DNA of 64,000 bases from Myxococcales bacterium (GTDB lineage: Bacteria; Myxococcota_A; Bradymonadia; UBA7976; UBA1532): positions 1 through 64,000 of the forward strand of contig JACKDN010000029.1 in the NCBI GenBank assembly GCA_020633465.1. Direction: 5' to 3'. The position numbers were made by a program, and so were the translations under genes. Of this stretch, positions 8,977 to 18,036 are shown piece after piece. Position 1 is the first letter of the stretch, and each line of letters begins with the position of its first letter. The notes under the pieces are model-generated. The model made no database searches. It saw only the letters and a list, made by a program, of their open reading frames with translations, and was not told the DNA's origin.

Positions 8977-10071
8977 ATGCACAACGACACCCCGGGCCGC
9001 AGCGCCGCGGCCGTCGAGCGACGCGTTCAGGTGGTCAGCCTGGCCCTGATCGCCGCGGTCGCCATCGCCGGCGCGCTGTACTGGCTGAAGCCGGCGATGA
9101 TCCCCTTCGTGCTGGCCATCCTGGTCACGCACGCGCTGGCCCCGCTGATCGAGATCCTCACCGATCGCGCGCGCATGCCCCGCTGGGCCGCCATCGTGGT
9201 GGCCCTGGTGCTGGTCGCCGGCGGCTTCCTGGGCCTCGGCCTGCTGGTGAGCACGTCCGTGCAGCAGCTGACCAGCAGCAAGGACGTCTACGAGGCGCGC
9301 ATCGAGCAGCTGCTGACCGACGGCGCCGGCTGGCTGGGCGCCTACGGTATCGAGGTCGACGCCGAGCGCCTGAAGAGCCTGATGCGCACCAACATCTCGG
9401 TGGGCGACACGCTGGTGAAGCTGACCAACGCGCTGATGGCCCTGGTGTCGAACACCTTCCTGGTGCTGGTGTTCGCCCTGTACCTGCTGGCGGGGCGGCA
9501 CGCCACGCGCGAGCGGGGCGGCCTGCGCGGTGAGATCGAGGGGCGCGTCCGCAAGTACCTGGTGCTGAAGCTGGGGCTGTCGGCGGCCACCGGCGTGGCG
9601 GTGGGCCTCATCCTGCTGCTGCTCGACGTCGATCTCGCGCTGCTGTTCGGCGTGCTGACCTTCGTGCTGAACTTCATCCCCAACGTCGGCAGCATCATCG
9701 CGACGCTGCTGCCCATCCCGGTCGTGCTGGTCGATCCCGGCGCCGGGCCGTGGACCATCGCGCTGGCCATCCTGCTGCCCGGCACGGTGCAGATGGTGGT
9801 GGGCAACGTGCTCGAGCCCAAGATGATGGGCGATCTGCTCGACCTTCACCCCATCACGGTGCTGCTGGCCCTCATCCTGTGGGGCATGCTGTGGGGCATC
9901 CCGGGCATGCTGCTGGCGGTGCCGCTGACGGCGGTGTTGAAGCTGCTGCTCGAGCCGCTGCCGTTGACCGCGCCGCTGGCGCGGCTGATGGCGGGGCACC
10001 TGTCGCGCGAGCCCATCGTGCTGGGGCCCGAGGGGCAGCAGCGGGCGTCCGAGGTGGTGTCTACAGATTGA
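8977..10071 (+). CDS. AI-2E/PerM family transporter-like membrane protein
   Basis: A 364-residue polytopic protein of the AI-2E transporter (PerM/TqsA) family. Two hydrophobic helices at the N-terminus (residues about 20-60) are followed by another at 65-90 and a long soluble, helical stretch (about 95-155). The C-terminal half has several tightly packed helices with the family-typical FVLNFIPNVGSIIATLLPIPV and GNVLEPKMMGDLLDLHPITVLLAL. Length fits the family (about 350). Members export small molecules or act as sodium/proton antiporters; the substrate cannot be read from sequence. ATG 8977 is the first start after the divergent promoter region, with no strong Shine-Dalgarno. The 3' end overlaps the convergent lipoprotein gene by 11 bp. 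Confidence 0.88.
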   Translation: MHNDTPGRSAAAVERRVQVVSLALIAAVAIAGALYWLKPAMIPFVLAILVTHALAPLIEILTDRARMPRWAAIVVALVLVAGGFLGLGLLVSTSVQQLTSSKDVYEARIEQLLTDGAGWLGAYGIEVDAERLKSLMRTNISVGDTLVKLTNALMALVSNTFLVLVFALYLLAGRHATRERGGLRGEIEGRVRKYLVLKLGLSAATGVAVGLILLLLDVDLALLFGVLTFVLNFIPNVGSIIATLLPIPVVLVDPGAGPWTIALAILLPGTVQMVVGNVLEPKMMGDLLDLHPITVLLALILWGMLWGIPGMLLAVPLTAVLKLLLEPLPLTAPLARLMAGHLSREPIVLGPEGQQRASEVVSTD

Positions 10072-11872
10072 GCAGGGCGTCGTCGGCCTTGTCGGTGGGA
10101 TCGGCGCCCGGATCGATCACGGCCAGCCCGTCGCGGCCCACCTCGGTGGGTGGGCGCGGGCGGCCGGGGTTCGAGGTGGCCTCGGGCCGCTCGTCCGCCA
10201 CGCAGCGCTCGCCGCCGGGGGCGCCGGAGAGCGTCGCGACCAGCGGGGCCACCAACGCGTTGAAGCTGCCCAGCACCACCTGACCATCGGGCAGCAGGGC
10301 CAGGCTCGACACGTCGTCGTCCAGCAGGCCGTCGTCCACCGTGTAGGTGACCATCGGATCGCAACGCTCCCCGGGCAGGCAGCCGCGCGGATCCAGCAGC
10401 GCCAGGCCGCCGCCGTCACCGCCGCAGGCGTCGAAGCCGCCCACCCACACCGTGCCGTCCCCGCGGGGCAGCACGGCGCCGATCTGATCGTCGGGCAGGC
10501 CGGTGTCGCGGCCGAACCGCGTCCAGCTGTCGTCGGCGGGATCGAGGGGCGTCCCGCCGTGGTCGAGGCGCCACAGGCCGTCCGACGTGCCGATCCACAC
10601 GAGGCGATCGCCCTCGAGCTCGAGCGCCAGGGCGGCCTCCGCGAACCCCCCCGGCAGGGCGAGGCGGGCCCAGGTGTCGTCGGCCGGGTCGCTGGGCGTG
10701 CCGGCGGGATCGAGCACGACGACCGTGTTGCCGGCGGCCGACTCGGCGCCGACGTCGAAGCCGGCCAGCCAGACGTGGCCGGTTCGGTCGACGCGCACCT
10801 TCGACAGGTTGGGATCGTAGGCGCCGTCGGGATCGAAGAAGGTCCACGTGTCGTCCCGGGCGTCGGCGGGCGTGCCGGCGTGGTCGACGTGGAACAGCCC
10901 GTGGAAGGTGGCCAGCCACAGACCGTCGGCGCCGTCCGGCTGGACGTCGCTGACGCAGTTGGCGAAGCCGGCCTCGATGGTCTCGGGCTCGAGCAGCGCG
11001 CCGGGGTGGAACAGGCCGTACAGATCGTCGCTGGGGTCGTGGGGCGTGCCGCGGTGGTCGAGGAACGACAGGCCGCGGAAGGCCGCCCCGAAGTACACGC
11101 CCCCGTGCAGCGCGGCGACGGTCAGGCCGACGCGGCCGGCGGGCTCGTCCTGTTCGTACAGCCCGCCCTCGCCCTGCCAGGGTCGGCCGCGCGGCGGGCT
11201 CAGGTCTTCGAACTCGGCGGCGTGACCCCCGTAGGCCGTCACCCGGTCGTCGGCCGCGTCCAGCGGATCGTCGCCCAGGTCGTAGGCGACCAGCCCCCCT
11301 TCGAAGGTGGCCACCCACAGCAGGCGGGCGTCGGCGGCGTCGACCGCGACGTCGCTGACGTCGAACAGCACCCGCACCTCGTCGTCGCGCTCGACGGTGC
11401 GGCCGTCGTCCAGCGTGGCGATCACGCGCAAGGCGTGCAGCCCCTCGGGCCAACGCTCGGTGCCCAGGTCGACGGCCAGGCTCACCGCCCGGCCGTCCGT
11501 CCCCTCGACCGCCTCGTCGACCGGCACGTCGGCGACCTCGACGCCCTCGCGCTCGACGCGCACCGACACCACCGTGGCCGCGGTCGGCGGCGTGACCGTC
11601 AGCAGCAGCGTGTTGCGCGCGAACTTGTGCAGGTCGTTGTCGCCCAGGTTGGACAACACACGCACCGCGAGGTCGTGACCCATGGACGAGTCGTACTCCA
11701 GGCTGATGGTGCCCGGCACACCGGGGGCGGGCGGATCGGGGCGGTCCGGGTCCGGGCGACGCGGTGCGTCAGGGGTCTGGGGCTCCCCCGGGGGCTGCGG
11801 CTGGTCGGCCGTGGTCTCGACGCAGCCGAGGGCGGCGAGGCAGAGAAGAAGGACGGATGACAGGCTGCGCAT
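10061..11872 (-). CDS. Lipoprotein with beta-propeller-like repeats
   Basis: A 603-residue lipoprotein. The signal peptide ends in LAALGC with the lipidated Cys at 17, and a Pro/Asp-rich linker spans about 24-52. The body has blocks of roughly 50-80 residues, each with a GTPxDPxDDxW-type turn (GTPHDPSDD, GTPADARDD, GTPSDPADD, GTPLDPADD) and phrases such as GLWLATFHGLFHVDH and VWIGTSDGLWRLDHGG. This pattern resembles the propeller repeats of two-component regulator propeller (Reg_prop) proteins, but no kinase is attached. Residues about 55-190 are a separate Ig-like or jelly-roll-like region. Start ATG 11872 has GGAGG five bases upstream. It is probably co-transcribed with the small outer-membrane-type gene upstream (119 bp gap). 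The ligand is unknown. Confidence 0.75.
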   Translation of the reverse strand: MRSLSSVLLLCLAALGCVETTADQPQPPGEPQTPDAPRRPDPDRPDPPAPGVPGTISLEYDSSMGHDLAVRVLSNLGDNDLHKFARNTLLLTVTPPTAATVVSVRVEREGVEVADVPVDEAVEGTDGRAVSLAVDLGTERWPEGLHALRVIATLDDGRTVERDDEVRVLFDVSDVAVDAADARLLWVATFEGGLVAYDLGDDPLDAADDRVTAYGGHAAEFEDLSPPRGRPWQGEGGLYEQDEPAGRVGLTVAALHGGVYFGAAFRGLSFLDHRGTPHDPSDDLYGLFHPGALLEPETIEAGFANCVSDVQPDGADGLWLATFHGLFHVDHAGTPADARDDTWTFFDPDGAYDPNLSKVRVDRTGHVWLAGFDVGAESAAGNTVVVLDPAGTPSDPADDTWARLALPGGFAEAALALELEGDRLVWIGTSDGLWRLDHGGTPLDPADDSWTRFGRDTGLPDDQIGAVLPRGDGTVWVGGFDACGGDGGGLALLDPRGCLPGERCDPMVTYTVDDGLLDDDVSSLALLPDGQVVLGSFNALVAPLVATLSGAPGGERCVADERPEATSNPGRPRPPTEVGRDGLAVIDPGADPTDKADDALLNL

Positions 11873-11991
11873 GGTGGCCTCCGGGCTGGTCGGTTCGACC
11901 CGCCACCTCATCAAGGCCCGTGCCAGCGGCGTCCCGCGCCTGCCATGGGCGCGCCGCGACGTGCGTTCACGGCGCGCCCCGTGAACCGGCG

Positions 11992-12531
11992 TCAGGGCGG
12001 CCGCCGGAGCGATCCCATCGGCGAACCGTCGCGGCGGCGCGTGTCCGCGGGTCCGCCCCAGCCCCAGGCGACGTTGATCACGATCTCCTCGACGCTGATC
12101 AGCGTCGTCGAGCGGCTGTCCTCGAACCAGTGATAGACGTAGCCGAGCTGCCAGTCGTAGACGAAGCCGTCGTCGGTGACGCGCTGACCGACGACGAGGC
12201 CGACGCCGGGCGCGCCGTCGAACAGCTGGAACGTGGGCGCCATGTGTCCGCCGCCGCGCCAGGTGTCGCCCTCGAAGTACCAGCGGCCCTGCAGGGCGGC
12301 CCGCCAGGCGACATCGCCGTCGGCGGCGGCCCAGGGGTTGAGATCGCCGTAGGCCGCCACCGACCAGGCCGGCGACAGCGCCAGCTCGCCCTGCAGGCCG
12401 AGCCAGTCGGGCGAGAAGAGGGTGAAGCCGAGGTGCCCGGTGAGGGCCCAGCCGCGCGGATCCTCGTCGGCGCGCGCGCGCGGTGCGGCGCCGAGCGAGG
12501 CGAACACGACGAGGGCGGCGGCGGCGCGCAT
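11992..12531 (-). CDS. Small secreted/outer-membrane beta-barrel-like protein
   Basis: A 179-residue protein with a Sec signal peptide (ASLGAAPRARA, cleavage before DEDPRG). The mature part has alternating aromatic/hydrophobic strands (WALTGHLGFTLFS, WSVAAYGDLNPW, ALQGRWYFEGD, GLVVGQRVTDDGFVYDWQLGYVYHW), the pattern of a small eight-stranded outer-membrane barrel. No specific family was recognised. It sits upstream of the propeller lipoprotein on the same strand and is divergent, 53 bp away, from the HEAT-like gene at 12585. A lipid- or glycan-binding barrel is possible; function is not known. Confidence 0.65.
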   Translation of the reverse strand: MRAAAALVVFASLGAAPRARADEDPRGWALTGHLGFTLFSPDWLGLQGELALSPAWSVAAYGDLNPWAAADGDVAWRAALQGRWYFEGDTWRGGGHMAPTFQLFDGAPGVGLVVGQRVTDDGFVYDWQLGYVYHWFEDSRSTTLISVEEIVINVAWGWGGPADTRRRDGSPMGSLRRPP

Positions 12532-12584
12532 CTGCGGTAGTGTTCCACCGTCGAGAGGACGACGCCAACCTGCGAGGAGCGACG

Positions 12585-14318
12585 ATGGACGAGGATCCGC
12601 GGGCGGCCTGGGTGGCCCTGATCGACACCTACGACCTCAAGCCCGATCTGCGGCTGGGCGCGGCCGAGCGTCCCGGGGCGTGGCTCTCGGGTGTCGTCGG
12701 CGGCTGCGCGGTGCGCCTGCGCGTCGATCCGGCGCCGCGGCCCGCCGTGTGGGTGCGCGTGTGCCCGAAGGGCGACGAGAACGTGGTGATGGGGCGGGTG
12801 CCCTTCCGTCTGCACGCGCGCGCCGAGCTGCCCGGCTGGCGCGGGCCAGGGACGGGCGACGCGGCCTTCGACGCCGCGGTGGCGGTGCTGCCCGAAGACC
12901 TCGAGGCGACGCGCCTGCTGCTGGACGACGCCACCCGCGCGGCGGCGCGGGCGGTGATCGAGGCGGGGGGCTGGTGCGACGGCGCCTACGTGCACCTGGG
13001 CCCCGCCGCGACGGCCGCCGCGCGGGACGCCGAGCGGGCCGCCGAGCTGGTCGAGCGCTGCGTGCGCGCGTGCCGCCGGCTGGCGCGGCCGGCGCCCGGC
13101 GTCGACGCGCTGCTGACGCTGGCGCTGAGCGACGGCGCGGGTGCGGTGGCCGGCGCGGCGCGGGCGCGCCTGCTCGAGGGACGGCGCGAGGCCGAGGTGC
13201 TGAGCGCCGTGGCGCGGCACCCCGAGGCCGATCCCCTGCCCTGGCTGCAGGCCGTCGAGCCGCGGGACGCGAGCACCATGTCGGCCTGGCTGGCCTTGGC
13301 GGGGCACAGCGACGCGCCTTGGGTCGACGCGCGGCTGGCGGCGATGTGGGCGGGCGGTCCCCCGCGAGGCACCGAGGCCGCGCTGGTGGACGCGGTGCTG
13401 GAGCGTTACGCGGCGCTGCGGGCCGAGGGGGCGCCGGCGGAGCGTTGGCGGCCCCTCGACGCGCTGATGCGCGGCGACGCGGCGGCCACGCGCGCGGCGG
13501 CGGCGAAGATCGCCGCGGGCGATCGGGGGCCCCTGGCCGACTGGCTGGCCTCGCTGCGCTTCCCCGACGACGGTGAGGTGGCGATCGAGGTGCAGCAGCC
13601 GCGCCTGCAGCTCGAGGTGTGCGAAGCGCTGAGCGCCGCGGGCCACCCGGCCGCGCCCGAGCGATGGCTGCGGCTGAGCGTCGGCGTGGACGCGCGCCTC
13701 GACGGTTCGAGCGGCGCACGGCTGCCCGCGCCGCCCGCGCGCGTGGTGGCGGCGCTGGGCGGGCTGCCCACCGAGGCGGCCGAGGCGCTGCTGGCGCGCT
13801 GGGTGGGGCACCTGGTGCCGCTCGACGACGTCGCGGTGCGTCAGCTCGCCGCGTTCGTCGCGCCGCGCGTGGGCGACGATCCGCCGCCGGCGTGGCTGGA
13901 GACGGCGCTGGCGACGTGGCCCGAGCCCACCTGGCGGCCGCTGCTCGACGCGCTGACGTCGGCGCCTCCGGCGCGGGCGGTGCCGGCGCTGATCGGGCTG
14001 GCCGAGCGTCTGCCGGCCCTGCACGACGCGGTGCTGCGCGTGCTGACGGACCTGGGCACGCCGGCGGCGGAGCCTTGGCTGCTGCGCGCGCTGAGGGCGG
14101 AGGATCCGGAGCTGCGGCGCCGGGTGATCGCGGCGCTGGCGACGTGCGGGACGCTGGGATCGCTGCCCGCGCTGCGCGAGCTGGACGGCTTCTTCGCCGA
14201 GCGGACCGTCAAGGAGGCCGTGCGGGCGGCGGTGGAGGCCATCGAGGCGCGGGGGTGGCCGGCGCGGACGGGGTGGTTGTCGCCGGCGGAGGGCGGCGGG
14301 GGGTTGAGCCTGGCCTAG
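12585..14318 (+). CDS. Large helical protein with HEAT-like repeats, function unknown
   Basis: A 577-residue soluble protein without signal peptide. Start ATG 12585 has GAGGAG upstream, and the longer frame lacks support. The N-terminal ~190 residues form a mixed domain I do not recognise (DAAWVRVCPKGDENVVMG-like region). The rest is Ala/Leu-rich paired helices. The C-terminal third reads as HEAT-type repeats, with units such as RAVPALIGLAERLPALHDAVLRVL and PELRRRVIAALATCGTLGSLPAL. HEAT scaffolds usually mediate protein contacts. It converges on the TOMM operon (100 bp to the dehydrogenase stop) and is not obviously part of it. Confidence 0.65.
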   Translation: MDEDPRAAWVALIDTYDLKPDLRLGAAERPGAWLSGVVGGCAVRLRVDPAPRPAVWVRVCPKGDENVVMGRVPFRLHARAELPGWRGPGTGDAAFDAAVAVLPEDLEATRLLLDDATRAAARAVIEAGGWCDGAYVHLGPAATAAARDAERAAELVERCVRACRRLARPAPGVDALLTLALSDGAGAVAGAARARLLEGRREAEVLSAVARHPEADPLPWLQAVEPRDASTMSAWLALAGHSDAPWVDARLAAMWAGGPPRGTEAALVDAVLERYAALRAEGAPAERWRPLDALMRGDAAATRAAAAKIAAGDRGPLADWLASLRFPDDGEVAIEVQQPRLQLEVCEALSAAGHPAAPERWLRLSVGVDARLDGSSGARLPAPPARVVAALGGLPTEAAEALLARWVGHLVPLDDVAVRQLAAFVAPRVGDDPPPAWLETALATWPEPTWRPLLDALTSAPPARAVPALIGLAERLPALHDAVLRVLTDLGTPAAEPWLLRALRAEDPELRRRVIAALATCGTLGSLPALRELDGFFAERTVKEAVRAAVEAIEARGWPARTGWLSPAEGGGGLSLA

Positions 14319-14320
14319 GG

Positions 14321-14364
14321 ACTGGCTCGGTGGGCCAGTTCGACCACGACGACGGCCGTGGTCG
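14321..14364. terminator. Possible bidirectional terminator hairpins between convergent genes
   Basis: Two inverted repeats lie between the stops at 14318 (+) and 14419 (-): actggc/gccagt (14321-14339, 7-nt loop) and cgaccacg/cgtggtcg (14341-14364, 8-nt loop). Neither is followed by a T-run, so termination is only a plausible reading. Confidence 0.35.
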
Positions 14365-14418
14365 TGATCGCGGGCGCCGCGGTGAAGCGGGCGTCGGCGC
14401 GCCGTCGCCCCTCGCAGT

Positions 14419-15159
14419 TCAGGCTGGGGGGCCGCAGACGCCGGCGTAGAGCACCCGGTCGGTGGGCAGCAGCGTCAGGGCGCGCGCCATCCGGTCGTCG
14501 AGGACGCCGCCGAGCGGCAGCGTGCACAGGCCGAGGCTGTGGGACAGCAGGCAGAGGTTCTGCATCAGGTGGCCCGCCTCCAACAGCAGGAAGCGGGCGG
14601 CGCGGTCGCCGTACTTGCGGCCGATGGCGCGGCCGTCGCCGACCAGGATCCACAGCAGCGCGCCGCCGACGAACTGATCGGCCGACACCAGCAGCTCGCG
14701 CCAGACGGCGGGATCGGTGGGCGCGTCGAGGTGAGCCAGCGCGTGCGCCTCGCGGTCGTAATGCCAGGCGCCCGGGGCCAGCCAGCCGTCGCCCAGGACG
14801 GCCAGGTACAGGCTGAGCGATTGGAGTCCGCCGGCCGACGGCGTGGGTCCGCGCCCGACCGTCTCGTGGACGCCGAAGCCGAGGCCGAGGAGGGCGCCGA
14901 GCGTCTTCGCGGACGGGATCCGGGCGCCCAGGTGGCGCACGGAGCGTCGGCCCAGGAGCGTCGCGTCGAGGGCGGTGAGGCGGCGAGGGCGCGGCCTGGG
15001 GAGGCTCACCGTCGGGTGGCCGGGATAGCGGCGGAGCGTATGGGTGACGCCGGCAGCCTCGGCGGCCAGCGCGCCGTCGCGGAAGGCGGGCAGCGTCGCG
15101 GCGTCGAGGCGCGTGCCGTCGAGCAGCGCGAGCGCGCGGCGGTCGGGATCGTCGCTCAT
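14419..15159 (-). CDS. SagB-type azoline dehydrogenase (nitroreductase family) of TOMM cluster
   Basis: A 246-residue flavin-dependent dehydrogenase that would oxidise azolines made by the YcaO enzyme to aromatic thiazoles/oxazoles. Family marks: RRSVR at 71-75 (FMN phosphate contact), TPSAGGLQSLSLYLAV from about 106, the K182-Y183 pair in GRKYGDRAARF (the catalytic Lys-Tyr described for azoline dehydrogenases), and LLEAGHLMQNLCLLSHSLGLCTLPLGG near the C-terminus. It is about the length of a single SagB domain. ATG 15159 overlaps the stop of the YcaO gene (ATGA), so it should be translated with it. It is the last gene of the minus-strand operon. Confidence 0.9.
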   Translation of the reverse strand: MSDDPDRRALALLDGTRLDAATLPAFRDGALAAEAAGVTHTLRRYPGHPTVSLPRPRPRRLTALDATLLGRRSVRHLGARIPSAKTLGALLGLGFGVHETVGRGPTPSAGGLQSLSLYLAVLGDGWLAPGAWHYDREAHALAHLDAPTDPAVWRELLVSADQFVGGALLWILVGDGRAIGRKYGDRAARFLLLEAGHLMQNLCLLSHSLGLCTLPLGGVLDDRMARALTLLPTDRVLYAGVCGPPA

Positions 15160-16406
15160 GGGAAGGGGTGCGGCGGCATCGCGCGCCAGGCGTCCAGGCC
15201 GCGGGGTGCCCACAGCGGGCCGCCGAGCGCGGGCAGATCGTGGTGGCCGTGCAGGGGCTGCAGGCCGGGCACGACGACCTTGGCCACCTGCCAGCGGCGC
15301 GCGACGGACGTGACGCCGGGGGGCGTCATCAGGCGGAACAGCGGGGCGCGGTGGGGGCCGAGGCGCGCGAGGAGCGTCTCGAGGTCCTCGGTGGCGTCGG
15401 CGTCCTCGTCGGCCGCGACCTCGGGCGCGCGGGCGAGGACCGTCTCGGCGAGACGGTCGGGGTGCAAGGTGTAGTAGACGGCGTGCTCGGCGAAGCCTTG
15501 CGGAGTGCCGGGCACGCCGCCCGCGCCCAGGGTGGTGCGCAGATAGCGGATGTACGGGCGGCCCTGGATGGCCTCGAGCAGGGCCTTGGCGAAGCTGCCG
15601 GCCCGCCTCTCGCGGCAGGCCGCGCCGGCGCAGACGCTGAAGCCCTCGTCGTCCTCGCCCTGCAGCAGGCAGATCGTGACGTGGGCGCTGTACGGGGTGC
15701 GGACGCGGAAGAAGCGATAGTCCAGGTGGCGCCGCTGCGCGCGCGCGACGAGATCGGGCGGCAGGGCCGCGAAGACGCGCGCGGCCGGCCAACGCTCCAG
15801 CGGATAGCTGCCCCACCAGCCGCCCATCAGCGCGTCGCGCTCGATGACCTCCTGCAGGCCGCGCAGGATCACCGGATCGCCGTGGCGGCCGCAGGCGAGG
15901 CCGGTGCTGATGGCGGCGGTGATGCGGTGCGCCTCGCCGGGGCGCGGGAAGAGGAAGGCGAAGTCCTCGGGCACCCAGCGCGGCTCGCCGTCGGCGACCC
16001 GCCGGAAGCGATACCAGCGCGTCGGCGTGGCGGCGTCGAAGGGCGCGAAGGGGAAGTCGGGGCGGGCGTACTGATCGGGCAGGTACAGCACCCAGCGTTC
16101 GGGCGGCACGGCGGGCTCGGCGAGGGGCCAGTCGGCCGCGCAGGCCTCGACGGCGCGATCGCTGGGCAGCGGCCAGGCCTGCCAACGCTCGATGCCCTCG
16201 CCCACGGTCGCCATCCAGGCCGATCGAGCGTCCCAGCCCGCCGCGCCGACGCTGGTGGGCGTGGGGCACGCGTCGGTGGGCACGAGGCTGCCGGCGAACA
16301 GGTCGACGGCGGGATCCGGCGCCCGGCGGTCGAGCGCGAGGACCCCACGGAACAAACCGGTGAAGGGGCTCAGCGCCCAGCGCTCGGCGGGATCGGCGGC
16401 GGTCAC
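15156..16406 (-). CDS. YcaO-family cyclodehydratase (SagD-like) of TOMM cluster
   Basis: A 416-residue YcaO enzyme, the ATP-using catalyst that cyclises Cys/Ser/Thr onto the peptide backbone. ATP/Mg-binding signatures: VGEGIERW (E70, E73) and TGLACGRHGDPVILRGLQ followed by EVIERDA (about 168-192), then FAKALLEAIQGR. The C-terminus ends PPHPFP, i.e. the PxPxP tail typical of azoline-forming YcaO proteins rather than thioamide- or amidine-forming ones. Start GTG 16406 lies 10 bp after the stop of the AAA/PD-(D/E)XK gene. Stop overlaps the dehydrogenase start. The family call is firm; the substrate is inferred from the operon. Confidence 0.92.
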   Translation of the reverse strand: MTAADPAERWALSPFTGLFRGVLALDRRAPDPAVDLFAGSLVPTDACPTPTSVGAAGWDARSAWMATVGEGIERWQAWPLPSDRAVEACAADWPLAEPAVPPERWVLYLPDQYARPDFPFAPFDAATPTRWYRFRRVADGEPRWVPEDFAFLFPRPGEAHRITAAISTGLACGRHGDPVILRGLQEVIERDALMGGWWGSYPLERWPAARVFAALPPDLVARAQRRHLDYRFFRVRTPYSAHVTICLLQGEDDEGFSVCAGAACRERRAGSFAKALLEAIQGRPYIRYLRTTLGAGGVPGTPQGFAEHAVYYTLHPDRLAETVLARAPEVAADEDADATEDLETLLARLGPHRAPLFRLMTPPGVTSVARRWQVAKVVVPGLQPLHGHHDLPALGGPLWAPRGLDAWRAMPPHPFP

Positions 16407-16416
16407 GGTCGCGGCG

Positions 16417-17961
16417 CTAGGCTCGAACGACCGTGACCCGGCGTCCTCCGGGTGACACCGCCACGTCGGCGTGCGTGCGATCGGCGAGGCGCCCCGACTC
16501 GGGGCGCCGGTCGAAGATCACCAGCCAACCGTGGTCGAGCCCGAGGCCCGCCAGGTAACCGTCGAGCTGCTCGAGCCCCTCGGTCAGCGGGTCGGGCGCG
16601 CCCGGCCGCCACACCTTCAACTCCATCGCCAGGGTCGCCTGCCGATACCGGACGCACAGGCCCATGCGCCCGGAGCCGATCGCGTACTCGCGCTCGATGG
16701 AGCCTCCGCCGTTGACCACTCGATGCAGGAAGGCCATGAGCACCAGGTGGGGCGCGATCTCGTGGTAGGGCGACGTGCCCAGCAGAGGCTCCCCGTGCTG
16801 TCGCCAGAAGGCGAGGAAAGCGTCGAGCAGGACGGCCTCGTCGAGGTCGCCAGCGGACGTGAGCCACGCCGGCTCGATGCGCGGGAGCGAATACTGCGCG
16901 GTCTCGGCGAGGGCCCGAGGGATGACCTCGTGGTAGATCGGGTTGGCGATCTCGACGCCGCCGTGGTCTCGGACGCGCACGAGGCCGAGCTCGAGGGCGA
17001 AGCGGACGTCGTCCGGCTCGACGCCCGCCAGGGTCTGGCCGGCCAGGATCGGCTCGATGACGCGCCGGATGCGGGGCTCGCGGAGCCGCTCGGCCAGGCT
17101 GTCGAGGTGGGTGTCCCGGCGGAGGATCAGCGCCTCCTTGGCGGCGTCGACGTGCGCGACGTCGACGGGCGTGCCGGGAGCCGACTCCAGCGACGCGACG
17201 CACTGGCGCGCCAGCGCGTTGACCAGCCAGGGCTGCCCATCGGTCAGCTCGAAGGCGCGGTCGATGGCCGCCTCGGTGAACGCCTGGCCGGTCTCCTCGG
17301 TGTGTTGTCCGTAGAGGGCGGCGACCTCGGCGCGGTCGAAGTTCCGGAGCGTGATCGACTCGGCCTTGACGTTGAAGGGCGAGCCCGCGCCGCGTCGCCC
17401 GCTACCGCCAGCGGCGAGCACGTAATCCCGAACGTCGCGCATCCCCACCAGCGCCAGGGACCACGGGAACGCCTGGGGCCGACCGGGGAAGCCATCGCGG
17501 AGCTGCCGGAGCAGCGACGAGAGCATTCGCGGGGGCAGCGCGTCCACCTCGTCGAGCAGCACCACCAGCGGCCGCTCGCTGTGCTGCGCCCAGGCCGAGA
17601 GGGCGGCGCCGATGCGGGTCCCCGGGACATCCTCCGGCCAGGGGGGCGGCTGCAGGTCTGCGGGCAGCTGCCAGCTCGCCGCGCGGCGCCAGGCCTTCAG
17701 GATCGCCGGCTCCGCCTCCGCTGGCTCGGCGAAGGGCTCGCCCACCTCCACCGAGAGCATCACCGCGGTGTAGCGCCCCTCGGCGGTCAGGTGCGCGGCC
17801 AGCTGCAGGGCCGCGGTCGTCTTCCCGGTCTGGCGGGGCGCGTGCAGCACGAAGTAGGTTCGGCTGTCGATCAGCCGACGCACTTCGGGCAGGCGCGCAA
17901 GGGGAGGCAGTACATAGTGGATGTCGGCCTGGCAGGGGCCGGCGATGTTGAAGGCGCGCAT
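16417..17961 (-). CDS. AAA-ATPase-like protein with C-terminal PD-(D/E)XK nuclease-like domain, embedded in TOMM operon
   Basis: A 514-residue protein. N-terminal P-loop ATPase: Walker A APRQTGKTT at 41-49 and Walker B VVLLDEVDAL with D137-E138, then a helical lid (about 215-330) and a winged-helix-like part (RFALELGLVRVRDHGGVEIANPIY). The last ~110 residues form a nuclease-like domain with AMELKVW, LDGYLAGL and VIFDRR. This architecture is the AAA-ATPase-like plus PD-(D/E)XK type, common in many copies per genome and of unknown role. A second copy ends at 352. Start ATG 17961 is preceded by a GGTGG-like site. It lies 75 bp after the E1-like gene and 10 bp before the YcaO gene, an odd position for a non-biosynthetic protein; it may be an inserted mobile or regulatory gene. 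Confidence 0.85.
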   Translation of the reverse strand: MRAFNIAGPCQADIHYVLPPLARLPEVRRLIDSRTYFVLHAPRQTGKTTAALQLAAHLTAEGRYTAVMLSVEVGEPFAEPAEAEPAILKAWRRAASWQLPADLQPPPWPEDVPGTRIGAALSAWAQHSERPLVVLLDEVDALPPRMLSSLLRQLRDGFPGRPQAFPWSLALVGMRDVRDYVLAAGGSGRRGAGSPFNVKAESITLRNFDRAEVAALYGQHTEETGQAFTEAAIDRAFELTDGQPWLVNALARQCVASLESAPGTPVDVAHVDAAKEALILRRDTHLDSLAERLREPRIRRVIEPILAGQTLAGVEPDDVRFALELGLVRVRDHGGVEIANPIYHEVIPRALAETAQYSLPRIEPAWLTSAGDLDEAVLLDAFLAFWRQHGEPLLGTSPYHEIAPHLVLMAFLHRVVNGGGSIEREYAIGSGRMGLCVRYRQATLAMELKVWRPGAPDPLTEGLEQLDGYLAGLGLDHGWLVIFDRRPESGRLADRTHADVAVSPGGRRVTVVRA

Positions 17962-18036
17962 GGGGCCACCGTATTGGCCGGCGAACGGGCGGTCAACGGA
18001 CGCGGTGGTCAGCGGCGGCGCCTCACCCGCGTCGCC

